Positions 43,066-52,368 of a DNA stretch of 64,000 bases are shown piece by piece; the stretch's first letter is position 1; each line of letters opens with the position of its first letter. The stretch covers positions 123,174-187,173 of the forward strand of contig JADNYV010000060.1 of the NCBI GenBank assembly GCA_015501055.1, read 5' to 3'. Source of the DNA: Mucidula mucida. Its lineage: Eukaryota; Basidiomycota; Agaricomycetes; Agaricales; Physalacriaceae. The notes under the pieces are model-generated. The model searched no databases. It saw nothing but the letters and a program-made list of their open reading frames with translations, and had not been told where the DNA came from. Both the position numbers and the translations under genes were made by a program.

Positions 43066-45352
43066 ATGGCGTATTCCATCAATAAAAATCTGCTTACCTA
43101 CCCTCCTTCTTCTCTGTCCCCGATGATTTGCACCGACTGCAGCAACAAGTTTCTAGGATATCATCCCAAAGCTGGCGAGACACGGTGCTTCAAGTGCATT
43201 CAGCTTTCTGACGCTGGAGACGATGAAGTCAAGGTTGCAGCTATCCTAGTAAGGCCTGATTAACCATTCCTGAGCATCTCTAAAGAAAGTTGTCTGGAAC
43301 AGAAAAAGACGCAGTGCAAGTCGTGTTCTGTTGTTTATCTACGACTCGTCGGAGACCTATGTGGGCCTTGTCGTGAGCCTGCAGACGGTGATACTCCAAA
43401 GACTCCAAAGCGCTACAGTTTGTTCATGAATTCAGCTAGTTTTGATTGGTACTGAACTGTAAGTACGTAGGTGTCGAGAACAAAAGTGGAGTTCCAGCTC
43501 CTCACGGCCCAGCCTCCATGAGAACCAAGGCAAAGCCCTATAGCCCTCCCCGCCATGAGATTCTTCTGCTTGACTCTTCCGATGATGAGGACAATCAGGT
43601 CAAGGTGTTCAATGACCGCGTCAACGTCAAGCGCGAAGAGGTGAAGACCCGTCGGCTGACAGAAAAGGAGCCCAATGGGTTACCCTCGAGGACTCAAGAC
43701 TACCTTACAAAGAAGGCCAAGTCTACGCGCACTTCCTCATCCGGACTTGCCGGCATCGCAGTTCAGACGACACCACATCTTTTAGGCCGTAATGGGCAGA
43801 AGCAAGGTACACGTGTTCCCTCAGATATGCGAGGCTACCAACCAGATGAGGTGGGTTTTATAACTTAGGATGTTTTATTCAATCACTAACGTAGCCTATA
43901 GAACTTTGGGGATGTTCTCACCCGAATTGTCAATCAGTTCAACGAGGAAAAGGATGGCCTTCAGAGTAACTGGCTCAAAGAATTTCCTGGAAAACCAGTC
44001 CAAAAGTACTACCTTTTCATTCGCCCTTTGTGATATGTAATAACTTGTTTGCAGGGAGAATGTCATCTGGACTTTCAAACTTGGGGATTTGAGCATCAAA
44101 CCCGCCTTTCTGCGCAAGACTCTGGGTGAATTCTTCGACGCTCATGCTGTTAAGCCTGGACTTTACATGAAGAAGGTTGATATTGCAAGTCGGCTTCTTG
44201 CTATTGTGATGCAGGTTCCCGTTGAGGATACCATATGTTGTCTTATTTGTTTCATTCCTGTCTCTAGTAACCTTGTTCTAGCAAACCAACCTTGACTACT
44301 CCGATGGCGACGTTGAAACACCACCACGTCTGAAGCGCAAGTCCAGAGGTAGGGGAGGAGACAACAAACGCATCAAGATAAAACAAGAGTGTGTTGATTC
44401 TGAAGCTGTCAAGGAAGAGCTCATGGAGGAATCTCAATGTATGTACCCGTCTTGTTTCGCTGCTGTCATCGCTAACCACAGGTCTTGCTAGTGCACGAAG
44501 AAGAGCCACTTAAGATTTCGTTGACCCGTCCCGTTACCTTCACAAGAATGACTGCATCAGATAATGCAACCTTTGTCGAACAGCCTGACTGTCACGGAAC
44601 GATCAATGTTTTTGCTACAGATGCAACGAGTACTAATTCCGATCTTCCTCGTCGTCGCTTTCGAGTGAGTTCTTACGTTGAGTAAGGAACAAGTACCTAA
44701 CTTCTGTTCTAGCTAATCATACAAGGAGAAACTTACAATGCTTATCGTTATGAGCTAGAAGTTCAGCGATTTAACAAGGCGGCTGAGTTGCGGTCCCTTC
44801 AAAGTCTACTCCTACAGCGGAACTTCTTAGCAAGTACGCTAGAACTGTTTGTCACTAAGTTACAGACTACGGGGTGCGAATACCTTCCTAGTAAGTTATC
44901 TATCTATACATTTAACACTATCTAACCATATCTATAGGCAATGTTTACGTTCCAGAAACATTCCTAGCCCTTCTGGGGTGCGGATATCGGATACTCAGAT
45001 ATGTACTTCTGTCAGCTGGCATCCGAGTCAGAGCACGACATCATGGCCTGCTCTCCCGATTTTCTTGAGGCCGCCTCACACTTCTCGCTTGAGTTGACCG
45101 GGGGAGACAGACTTATTGTTGATATGCAATGTTTGTGTTGTCTGTTACACTTTCTAGTCCCACTCATTGAACACAATTTACAGGCTGCGAGGTCTCTGAC
45201 CGCGTTGCAATTCATGGGGGATGTGTTCATACTACCACTGGCGACTGTCCTTCAGTGACGAAGGCAAGGATGGGATGGCAGCTTTCGATGCACATCATGC
45301 TTGCGATTCCCTCTTTTGTCCTGCTACATGCGTACTACGTGCTGCTGCCTGA
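43066..45352 (+). pseudogene. Zinc-finger alpha-type protein kinase-like gene, frameshifted near its end
   Basis: The N-terminal exon has Cys pairs typical of the zinc-binding region found in front of basidiomycete alpha-kinases: ICTDCSNKF, GETRCFKCIQL, and after an intron QCKSCSVVY and LCGPCREP. A long linker with acidic DSSDDEDNQ follows. The middle part (RRRFRLIIQGETYNAYRYEL, EVQRFNKAAELRS) and FLEAASHFSLELTGGDRLIV then DMQ resemble the kinase domain. The alpha-kinase C-terminal signature GKDGMAAFDAHHACDSLFC is present, but in a frame shifted by one base from CVHTTTGDCPS (change around 45243-45258). Several exon joins in 44.8-45.2 kb are uncertain. Passenger or host-derived cargo inside the TIR element. 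Substrate unknown. Confidence 0.55.
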
Positions 45353-45515
45353 GTATGCTACTATATATATGCCTCTATGTCTATGCCTATGTCTATGCCC
45401 CCCTATGCTATATGCTCGTAAGCCCGTAACTACGATGAACACTCTGTGAGTAAGCGCGCGCGTAGAAAACTTGTCGTAAGTCACGACTGGTGCTCATTGT
45501 TTTGCTTGGCTACTA

Positions 45516-45756
45516 CTGTAGTGTTTTGACCGCAAATTCACATAACGGGTCACGGGGTCTTTGAAGTGAAGCTATATATACATCATAACGGGTCACGGAC
45601 CACTTTGGTCAGGCACGAGCCTCCAAATAAGGAAATTTCAGGTCCGCTATAAGCGGAACTGTCCAAAAAGGCAATTTAAGGGTCTGTGAAGCTGTTTGCT
45701 GTAACTTCAGACCATAATGGGTCACAGGCTGTGAAGTTACGGTCGAAACGCTACAG
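45516..45756. mobile_element. 241-bp MITE with TA flanks, nested
   Basis: The ends are imperfect inverted repeats (left CTGTAGTGTTTTGACCG, right complement CTGTAGCGTTTCGACCG, continuing with AA.TTCACA) of about 28 bases. TA occurs on both sides (45514-45515 and 45757-45758). Motif CATAA[CT]GGGTCAC occurs three times inside. The TA duplication and small non-coding body fit a Tc1/mariner-derived MITE, inserted between the two genes of the larger element. Confidence 0.7.
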
Positions 45757-45887
45757 TAATTTGCCTGACTATTGAACGGATCCCCCTCATCTGTATTCTA
45801 GGAGGATAGATATACTGTCCGTTTTCAAGTTGCGGCACTTCCGCATTCTATGGCATTGTTCGGTAGAGAACGACCTAACTATGTGCT

Positions 45888-47330
45888 TCATGTCAATCTC
45901 TGAGTCATCACCTCGAAAACCTTCCACGCATTCTCTACTGTAATCTTGGGGCGACCACACCCTTCATACACCTCTTTTGCCAATTTATCGAAGTCGTCAT
46001 CAACATACTTCATCAAATGTCCGTTCTGAGCCATTTGCTCTGTGAGAATACGATCAATCAGCGCAACGTCTACCTGAATACCACAATGTTCAGCCTCGTA
46101 TTTCCCTGGGTTGGTATAAAAGTCAACGGCTCTTCCACCGCTTGGCAGCCTCTTCTCGCCCTGATGGCGAACACGACAGCGATTCTTTTTGTAGATGAAT
46201 TTATCGAGAGATGCTTGAATCGTTGGAAACCAAATCCATTTCCTCAAATTCCTTGAGATATCACTGTTAGCAAGAGCAAGAATGACAAGCAGTTAGTAGT
46301 ACATACTCATGAAGTTCGTTAGCAGGTTCATAGGCACCTCCGAAAAGACCAGCATTATGCATAACAAGTATGTTGATACCCCATTTCTCAAAGACTGGGC
46401 GCCAGCCTCTCTTGACTGTTATATTGCGAAACGACTGAACCTCCTTCCAGTGTGGAACCACAGATTGTAGAAGGTCCTGAGCAAACATGTCACTATACAT
46501 TATTAAATCAGTGATTAATAGATATACTGAAAGATACGGACTGACCGAAGGACACTGTGAATCGACATGGAGTCTCAAATCTCAGAGCCATGATCTGTTG
46601 TGCCCTGAACGCAGATTTCTGAATAGTATCAGTCAAAGAACGAAGCGAAGAGAATCTATGCGTACTTCCAAGCTTTTTAACGCACTCCAGAAATACAATA
46701 CCAATGACAGCCGCATAACGATTAGACGGAAGAACTCGATAGTGCAGAAACATTCCAGCAAACTTGTCACGAATGCCGTAGATTAGGAATCCAGCTCTGG
46801 CTAGTTTGTCAAATCCATCCATGGACCATTCCTTGTCTGGACCAAGAGCAATAAGCGGTGTGCGATGAACGACTTTATGTCCCGGAGCGCGACAAGCAAA
46901 TGGTTCTGGGTGAAAATCCTGCATAACCTGAGTAACGGTGTCACTGGAATAAAGCCTATCAGTACTTCAAGTCGAGGAGAAAGGTGTATACTAGTACACA
47001 CCGACGCATATGAACACCCTGAAGGCGTAGACCCTCCCAGACATATTGAGGACCCAATAGATCATTGGGATCCCTCTCAAGCTCATTCAGCACAGCCTGT
47101 GTTTGCTCCTGTACAGTCATAGTTGTGTTCCGTGCACCAGTAAGGCCAAGTTGCTTTTTGTAAGCAAACAGTTTAGTACACCTGATAGAGTACAGAATGA
47201 GTACAGAAGCACATTTGAAACGAAAGCACTTGCCCCAAATTGAAGCCTTTTTTGTGTAGCTGCTGAAGCCATTGATTTGCATCGCTCAAGTTCTGGGTAT
47301 TAAGCTCGCGGAGAGCTGTTGCCATTTCCG
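45888..47330 (-). CDS. Integrase-core (DDE-type) protein, putative transposase of the TIR element
   Basis: Minus-strand exons give an N-terminal helical part (MATALRELNTQNLSDANQWL; KLFAYKKQLGLTGARNTTMT; LLGPQYVWEGLRLQGVHMRR) and an integrase-type core. WSMDGFDKLARAGFLIYGIR carries the first Asp and is followed by LPSNRYAAVIGIVFLECVKK. After an intron VQGTTDHGSEI carries the second Asp. SFRNITVKRGWRPVFEKWGI lies in the region of the third acid. The C-terminal part (LPSGGRAVDFYTNPGKYEAE; HLMKYVDDDFDKLAKEVYEG) matches the general form of Agaricomycete proteins labelled integrase-core domain. A reading frame upstream to 47595 (KHQREKDKGKSAFSHNRNP) may be an additional first exon. Where an E is expected, K is present, so the copy may be inactive. 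Exon joins provisional. Confidence 0.65.
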
Positions 47331-47599
47331 CATCAAGCGGAGCTAGGCTGGAATGAGATTGGGAGTATGAAAAAGTAGCAAATCACATACATGTTGTGCC
47401 CCATTGATTCTTGCCATTAGGATTCCGATTATGACTGAAGGCGGACTTGCCTTTGTCTTTTTCGCGCTGATGTTTCGACATGAAGGTCACTGGCATGTTG
47501 CAGCACACAGTATTTGGTGAAAAACGGACAAATTTAGATGTATTTGACTTTCGTTCATGGTCTAAGACAATTTGACAAGCTGCGAAGAGGCGCACAGCC

Positions 47600-48000
47600 T
47601 AAGCCGCCTAAACTAAGTGCCATCATTAATAGGAGGTTCTCCTTTCAAAAGCTCTATCGGCCTACTCATTTGAGTAGAAGGTCTATGATTCGAAGTGCGT
47701 AACTACTTACTGAGTAGCCGTGCATTCCTGCCACTGGCGCTCCACAACCTCATTCCGCCCAGAGCGGATAGGTGCTGCCAACATCGAAAGATCCATAGAG
47801 GTGCTATTAGCTTATATGAGTCCATGGCAATGCTTGGCTGTGCAATTCCTACGTCTCTAGTCCACGATCATCTTCTACCCTACGCAGTTCACAGGATGTG
47901 ATGTTTTCAGGTTGAGACATGGTAAGAGGAAGGGAGTGTGACGTGTTACCACCCGTGCCCGCGAACACGCTTGACGAATTTGTAGCCAATCAGCCTTCAT
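47600..48000. other. Spacer inside the TIR element, no gene recognised
   Basis: Between the integrase-core gene and the repeat array. Only short frames; presumably the promoter of the minus-strand integrase-core gene. Confidence 0.4.
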
Positions 48001-48017
48001 TCCAGTCTGTGTTGACT

Positions 48018-48250
48018 TATGTTACCCTCTTGTACAACACCCTTTAAGTTTGTCAACATGTGTTACCAGCACCCTACAAAGAGTATAGCACCACTAAAGC
48101 TCGCCAACTCGTGTTACCAACTGCCTAGTACCAAGGGTATAGCACTCTACAGGTTTGTTGAGTTGTGTTACCAGCACCCTCCAAGTTCGTGGACTTGTGT
48201 TAGCAACTGCCTAGTACCAAGGGTACAACACCCTTACAAGTTCGTGTAAG
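48018..48250. repeat. Short tandem repeats (about 35-75 bp units)
   Basis: Variants of TGTTACCAGCACCCT and CTGCCTAGTACCAAGGGTA alternate with AAGTTCGT- or TTTGTTGAG-like segments. The block adjoins the larger repeat array and shares the ACAACACCCTTACAAGTT unit with it. Confidence 0.7.
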
Positions 48251-48263
48251 AACTCAGCTCTTG

Positions 48264-49520
48264 TTGCCCTCTCCCACAGAGTAGTAAGACCACGTACTCA
48301 GCGTACACACAGCTCTTTCGTGTATGAGGCGTGACAGCCCATGCCCACCAAGGCGCGAACGTACATTGACCAGTCAACAAGCTTGACCAGCCTTCACCCA
48401 TTTGAAGCGTACACGGACTCACAGTTAATGTCTTCAAGAAAGTGTAGAACAACACTACACTTACTTCAACCGTCTTCAACAAACCATTCAACCCTTGTCC
48501 CATATTGCCCTCTTCCACAGTATAGGTAGACCACTCCTTGAGCGTCTACTTAGCCCATCAGGTCATGAAGCGTGAAAGCCCATGCCCACCAAAGCGCGAA
48601 CGTACATTGATGGACTCGCAGTTAATGTCTTCAAGAAAGTGTAGCACAACACTACACTCACTTCAACCATCTTCAACAAACCATTCAACCCTTGTCCCAT
48701 ATTGCCCTCTTCCACAGTATAGGTAGACCACTCCTTGAGCGTCTACTTGGCCCATCAGGTCATGAAGCGTGAAAGCCCATGCCCACCAAAGCGCGAATGT
48801 ACATTGACGGACTCGCAGTCAACATCTTCAAGAAGGGTAGTACAAGATTACACACCCTTGAACCGTCTTAACAAATGTGCAATGCTTCTCCCATACTAGC
48901 CTCTTCCACAGTATAGGTAGAGCACTCTTTCAGCCTCTACTTTGCAAGTTAGGGCATGAAGCGTGAAAGCCCATGCCCACCAAAGCGCGAATGTACATTG
49001 ACTAGTCAACAAGCAAGTTGACCAGCAGGGTACAACACCCTTACAAGTTTGTATAAGAGCTTGACTCTTATTGCCCTCTCCCACAGAGTAGTAAGACCAC
49101 GTACTCAGCGTACACACAGCTCTTTCGTGTATGAGGTGTGACAGCCCATGCCCACCAAAACGCGAGGGTACATTGAGCCTTGACAGACAAACAGTCAAGC
49201 AGCCTTCAAAAGGTGTGATACTCTAACAGATTGTACCCTCATTGCCCTCTCCCACAGAGTAGTAAGACCACGTACTCAGCGTACACACAGCTCTTTCGTG
49301 TATGAGGCGTGACAGCCCATGCCCACCAAAACGCGAGGGTACATTGAGCCTTGACAGACAAACAGTCAAGCAGCCTTCAAAAGGTGTGATACTCTAACAG
49401 ATTGTACCCTCATTGCCATCCCCCACAGAGTAGGTAGACCAGTCATTTAGTGTACACACAACTCATTTGAGCATCAGGCGTGACCACTCATGCCCACCAA
49501 AGCGCGATGTACCTAACTCG
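48264..49520. repeat. Seven-copy subterminal tandem array, 170-241 bp units
   Basis: Units start with a variant of TTGCCCTCTCCCACAG at 48264, 48505, 48702, about 48896, 49072, 49242 and 49413, so the spacings are 241, 197, about 194, about 176, 170 and 171. Each also contains CATGCCCACCAAA.CGCGA followed by GTACATTGA. Units 6 and 7 are almost identical over 170 bases, indicating recent duplication. The array ends about 70 bases before the right terminal repeat. Position next to the terminus suggests transposase-binding repeats; that is inference. Confidence 0.85.
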
Positions 49521-49586
49521 TGACCGCCACTTACGATCATTGGGGATAAAGTCGCGCTGGGGCGGGACCATGCGCATTACCTAGGG

Positions 49587-49648
49587 TCCGGACGGCAGGC
49601 CCAGGTAATTTCGCCGGAAATAGACCATGAACGTCTCGGCAACGGTAA
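49587..49648 (-). repeat. Right 62-bp terminal inverted repeat
   Basis: Exact reverse complement of 42891-42952. CCTG follows at 49649-49652. Confidence 0.9.
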
Positions 49649-49652
49649 CCTG

Positions 49653-50253
49653 TGTCATCTGTGCAGGCGTCACGACAGGGTACCCAGGTCAATATTGTGA
49701 GTTGAGCGTGCGTCCTCGAATTCGGCCGGGGATCATGGAAGTGAGCGAGGCAGAACCAAACGAGGACAAAGATAGCCTGCTCTTTACCACGACCATGGAT
49801 GCCATCTCGCGCGATTCAAACGGCTTCTTTCGGGCCATACCGTCACCGCAGCCGTCTCGTGTAACGTCTGGAATATCGTTGGCCAAGTGAAGACCAGAAG
49901 ACATATAGACCGGGTCCCCGTGAGCTGCACCCTGCTCTTGATAATGCCCCACGAGACTCGCACGATTGTCGATCTTTTCGTTAATAATCTCTCCACAAGA
50001 TCACGGTGCCGTCTTGGTCACCATTGACAGAGACGAGAGTTGGACGCGACGGCGTGTTTGCACCCCAGAACGTTGTAGATCCAGGCCAGGAGCTGTAGAA
50101 AATCTGTAGTCACCTTGTTCTCATGGTCGTCTTGGAACTCAATTAACCTGGTCAACTGACGATGGAAACAAGTGCAGCCAATCCCGTGGAGCGGATATCT
50201 CTTCTAATACGGTCACGCTTGGACGTCATTCCCGATCGGTACCCACTCTGTTG
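49653..50253. other. Intergenic, catalase promoter region
   Basis: Apart from the short WD40-like tail on the minus strand, no gene is recognised. The right end is the promoter of the catalase gene. Confidence 0.4.
49981..50108 (-). pseudogene. WD40-repeat C-terminal fragment
   Basis: The minus strand reads FYSSWPGSTTFWGANTPSRP, then TLVSVNGDQDGTVILWRDY and a stop. GDQDGTVILWR is a typical final WD40 strand. No further blades can be followed upstream before the catalase promoter, so this is probably a remnant. It could also be the last exon of a gene whose earlier exons were lost. Confidence 0.35.
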
Positions 50254-50260
50254 TATAAAA
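50254..50260 (+). promoter_or_regulatory. TATA box of the catalase gene
   Basis: TATAAAA 41 bases before the start codon at 50301. Confidence 0.5.
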
Positions 50261-50300
50261 AGCTTGTCCAGCTGAGCTCTGTTCTTCCCACCTCTCAGTC

Positions 50301-52072
50301 ATGCCATCCCAACAAGTCTTCTCTTCCAAAGACGGTGCCGTCTACACCACTTCCAACGGTGCCCCCGTCACCGAGCCTTATGGCGCCCAACGCGCTGGGC
50401 AATTTGGCCCTCTCCTTCTCCAGGACTTTCACCACATTGATCTGCTCGCGCACTTTGACCGAGAGCGTATCCCCGAGCGTGTGGTACGTCTAATCTGTCT
50501 CCATCCATGCCACAATCTCACCCACGCCTTCGCCAGGTCCACGCCAAAGGCGCTGGAGCGCATGGTGTCTTCGAAGTTACCCATGATCTCTCCGACATAA
50601 CCTCCAACAAGCTCCTGACCTCGCCCGGCACCAAAGTCCGCGCTACCGTTCGTTTCTCTACTGTCGGTGGCGAATCGGGCTCTGCCGACACCGCTCGCGA
50701 TCCTCGTGGTTTCGCGATCAAGCTTCGCACTGACGAAGGCAACTGGGATTGGGTATTCAACAACACCCCCGTCTTTTTCATTCGCGATCCCGCCAAGTTC
50801 CCCCACTTCATTCACACCCAGAAGCGTGACCCCCAGACCCATCTCAAAGATGCCGACATGTTTTGGGACTATCTCTCCCAGAACCCAGAGAGCGTTCATC
50901 AGATCATGATCTTGTTCAGTGACCGTGGTACTCCCGACGGTTATCATCAGCAGCACGGCTACTCCGGCCACACATTCAAATGGCTGAAAGATGATGGTTC
51001 CTTCGTGTACACGCAAGTCCACTGCCGCGTCGACGGCGGTTTCAAGACACTCGACAACGCCAAAGCAGGCGAGCTCGCTGGGTCCAACCCGGAATACGGC
51101 ATTCAAAGCTTATTCGAAACTATTGAGGCAGGCAAGTTCCCGTCGTGGACTGTCTACGTCGTAAGTCGATCTTCATGTTTTTCGCTGTTCATCGCTCAGT
51201 TTATTTAAATCTAGCAAACTATGACGCCTGAGCAGGCTGAGCAATTCCGCTACAACATTCTTGATTTGACGAAGGTTTGGCCTCACTCGCAATTCCCGCT
51301 AAGACCCATCGGCAAGCTCACCCTCAATGAAAATGTTCAAAACTACTTTGCGGAAATCGAGCAAGCGGCGTTCTCGCCATCGCACCTGGTTCCTTACATT
51401 GAACCATCCGCCGATCCGGTTCTGCAATCGCGTCTGTTCTCTTACCCAGACACGCATCGCCACCGTCTTGGAACCAACTACCAGCAGCTCCCCGTAAACG
51501 CGCCCATCGTTCCCATCGCCAACTTCCAGCGAGATGGAGCAGCCACGTTCGTCAGTCAAGGCGCACGACCCAACTATCAGAGTTCTATAAGCCCGCTGTC
51601 GTACAAGGGTGCCAAGGGCACGCTTGATGAGGGTGTCCGCATCTCGCGAGCGAACCATGAGGAGTTCATTGGTCGCGCGTACCGTGACCTGTCCGAGATT
51701 ACTGAGCGTGAGTCACTTATCATCTGTGTAGTGAGCCTTGATCATTGATAATAATCTTGTTCAGTGGACTTTGAACAGCCTCGCGCCTTGTGGAGCAAGG
51801 TTTGGAACGATCAGCAACGCGAGGCGTATGTCCAGAACGTAGCAGGCCACTTTGGCGGTGTCAAGAGCGCCGAGGTAAAGGCCCGTCAACGTAAGTTCCA
51901 ACCCTTCATTCTGTTTAGCATGAAGTAACGGTGTTTGATAGTGTCCGTGTGGGCTGCAGTGGATCAATCGCTGTCCGACCGCATTGCGAAAGCTGTGGGA
52001 CATCCCACGGTAAAGCCTATCAAGATGAAGCCCGCTGCTGAGGCGCTTCAATTTCGGGCCAAGGGGATTTGA
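50301..52072 (+). CDS. Catalase (haem, monofunctional)
   Basis: Decomposes hydrogen peroxide. The start [20 protein letters not shown] leads into the catalase core. RIPERV joins [17 protein letters not shown] after intron 1, giving the distal haem His. [40 protein letters not shown] (distal Asn), and [20 protein letters not shown] with the proximal haem Tyr follow. Four introns; the last joins KARQ to [11 protein letters not shown]. About 510 residues, the small-subunit type. No signal peptide and the C-terminus (FRAKGI) is not a standard peroxisomal SKL, so cytosolic location is likeliest. Confidence 0.95.
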
Positions 52073-52321
52073 TTGACGTTTGTCCGGTAGTGTAGCTGTA
52101 AAGGATTTCAATTTGTATACGAATGACAAGGGCAATGTAACAGTAAATCATGATGATTGATGGCGCGGTCTTTAGCGAGTCGAGACTCGGGTACTATTGA
52201 ATCGGGATCTGCTAAATACCGTCAACATGTATTGATGAACACAAGGGCGATTAGCAGCTCCGAAGCTATGCTGCGACACGAACAGAAAAGTGTAAGCGCT
52301 CCGATGACAGCGAAAGGCTTC

Positions 52322-52328
52322 TATATAA
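52322..52328 (+). promoter_or_regulatory. TATA-like box of the Ppo gene
   Basis: TATATAA 41 bases before the start at 52369. It follows the catalase stop by only about 250 bases. Confidence 0.4.
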
Positions 52329-52368
52329 CGGCCTATGCGGGGGTCTATTCGATCTCCACATTCGCATC

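Larger units (their letters stand above)
42891..49648. mobile_element. 6.76-kb TIR element with integrase-core gene and alpha-kinase-like gene
   Basis: The two ends, 42891-42952 and 49587-49648, are perfect inverted repeats of 62 bases beginning TTACCGTTGCCGAGACG. Identical 4-base CCTG flanks lie immediately outside (42887-42890 and 49649-49652); one further base on each side also pairs, so the exact border could shift by one. The interior contains a plus-strand zinc-finger/alpha-kinase-like gene, a minus-strand integrase-core gene, a nested MITE and a right-hand array of subterminal repeats. Integrase-type DNA transposons such as Ginger make 4-base duplications, and Polintons/Mavericks also use an integrase; a Ginger-like relation is inferred, not proven. 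Confidence 0.7.

Noticed and set aside
45255..45449. Hydrophobic Cys/Leu/Tyr-rich frame after the kinase-like gene
   Set aside because: It comes from a CTATGT-type simple repeat and an out-of-frame reading of the kinase C-terminus.
48018..49520. The regular array as a CRISPR locus
   Set aside because: Units are 170-240 bases and lack short repeats with unique spacers, and the genome is eukaryotic.
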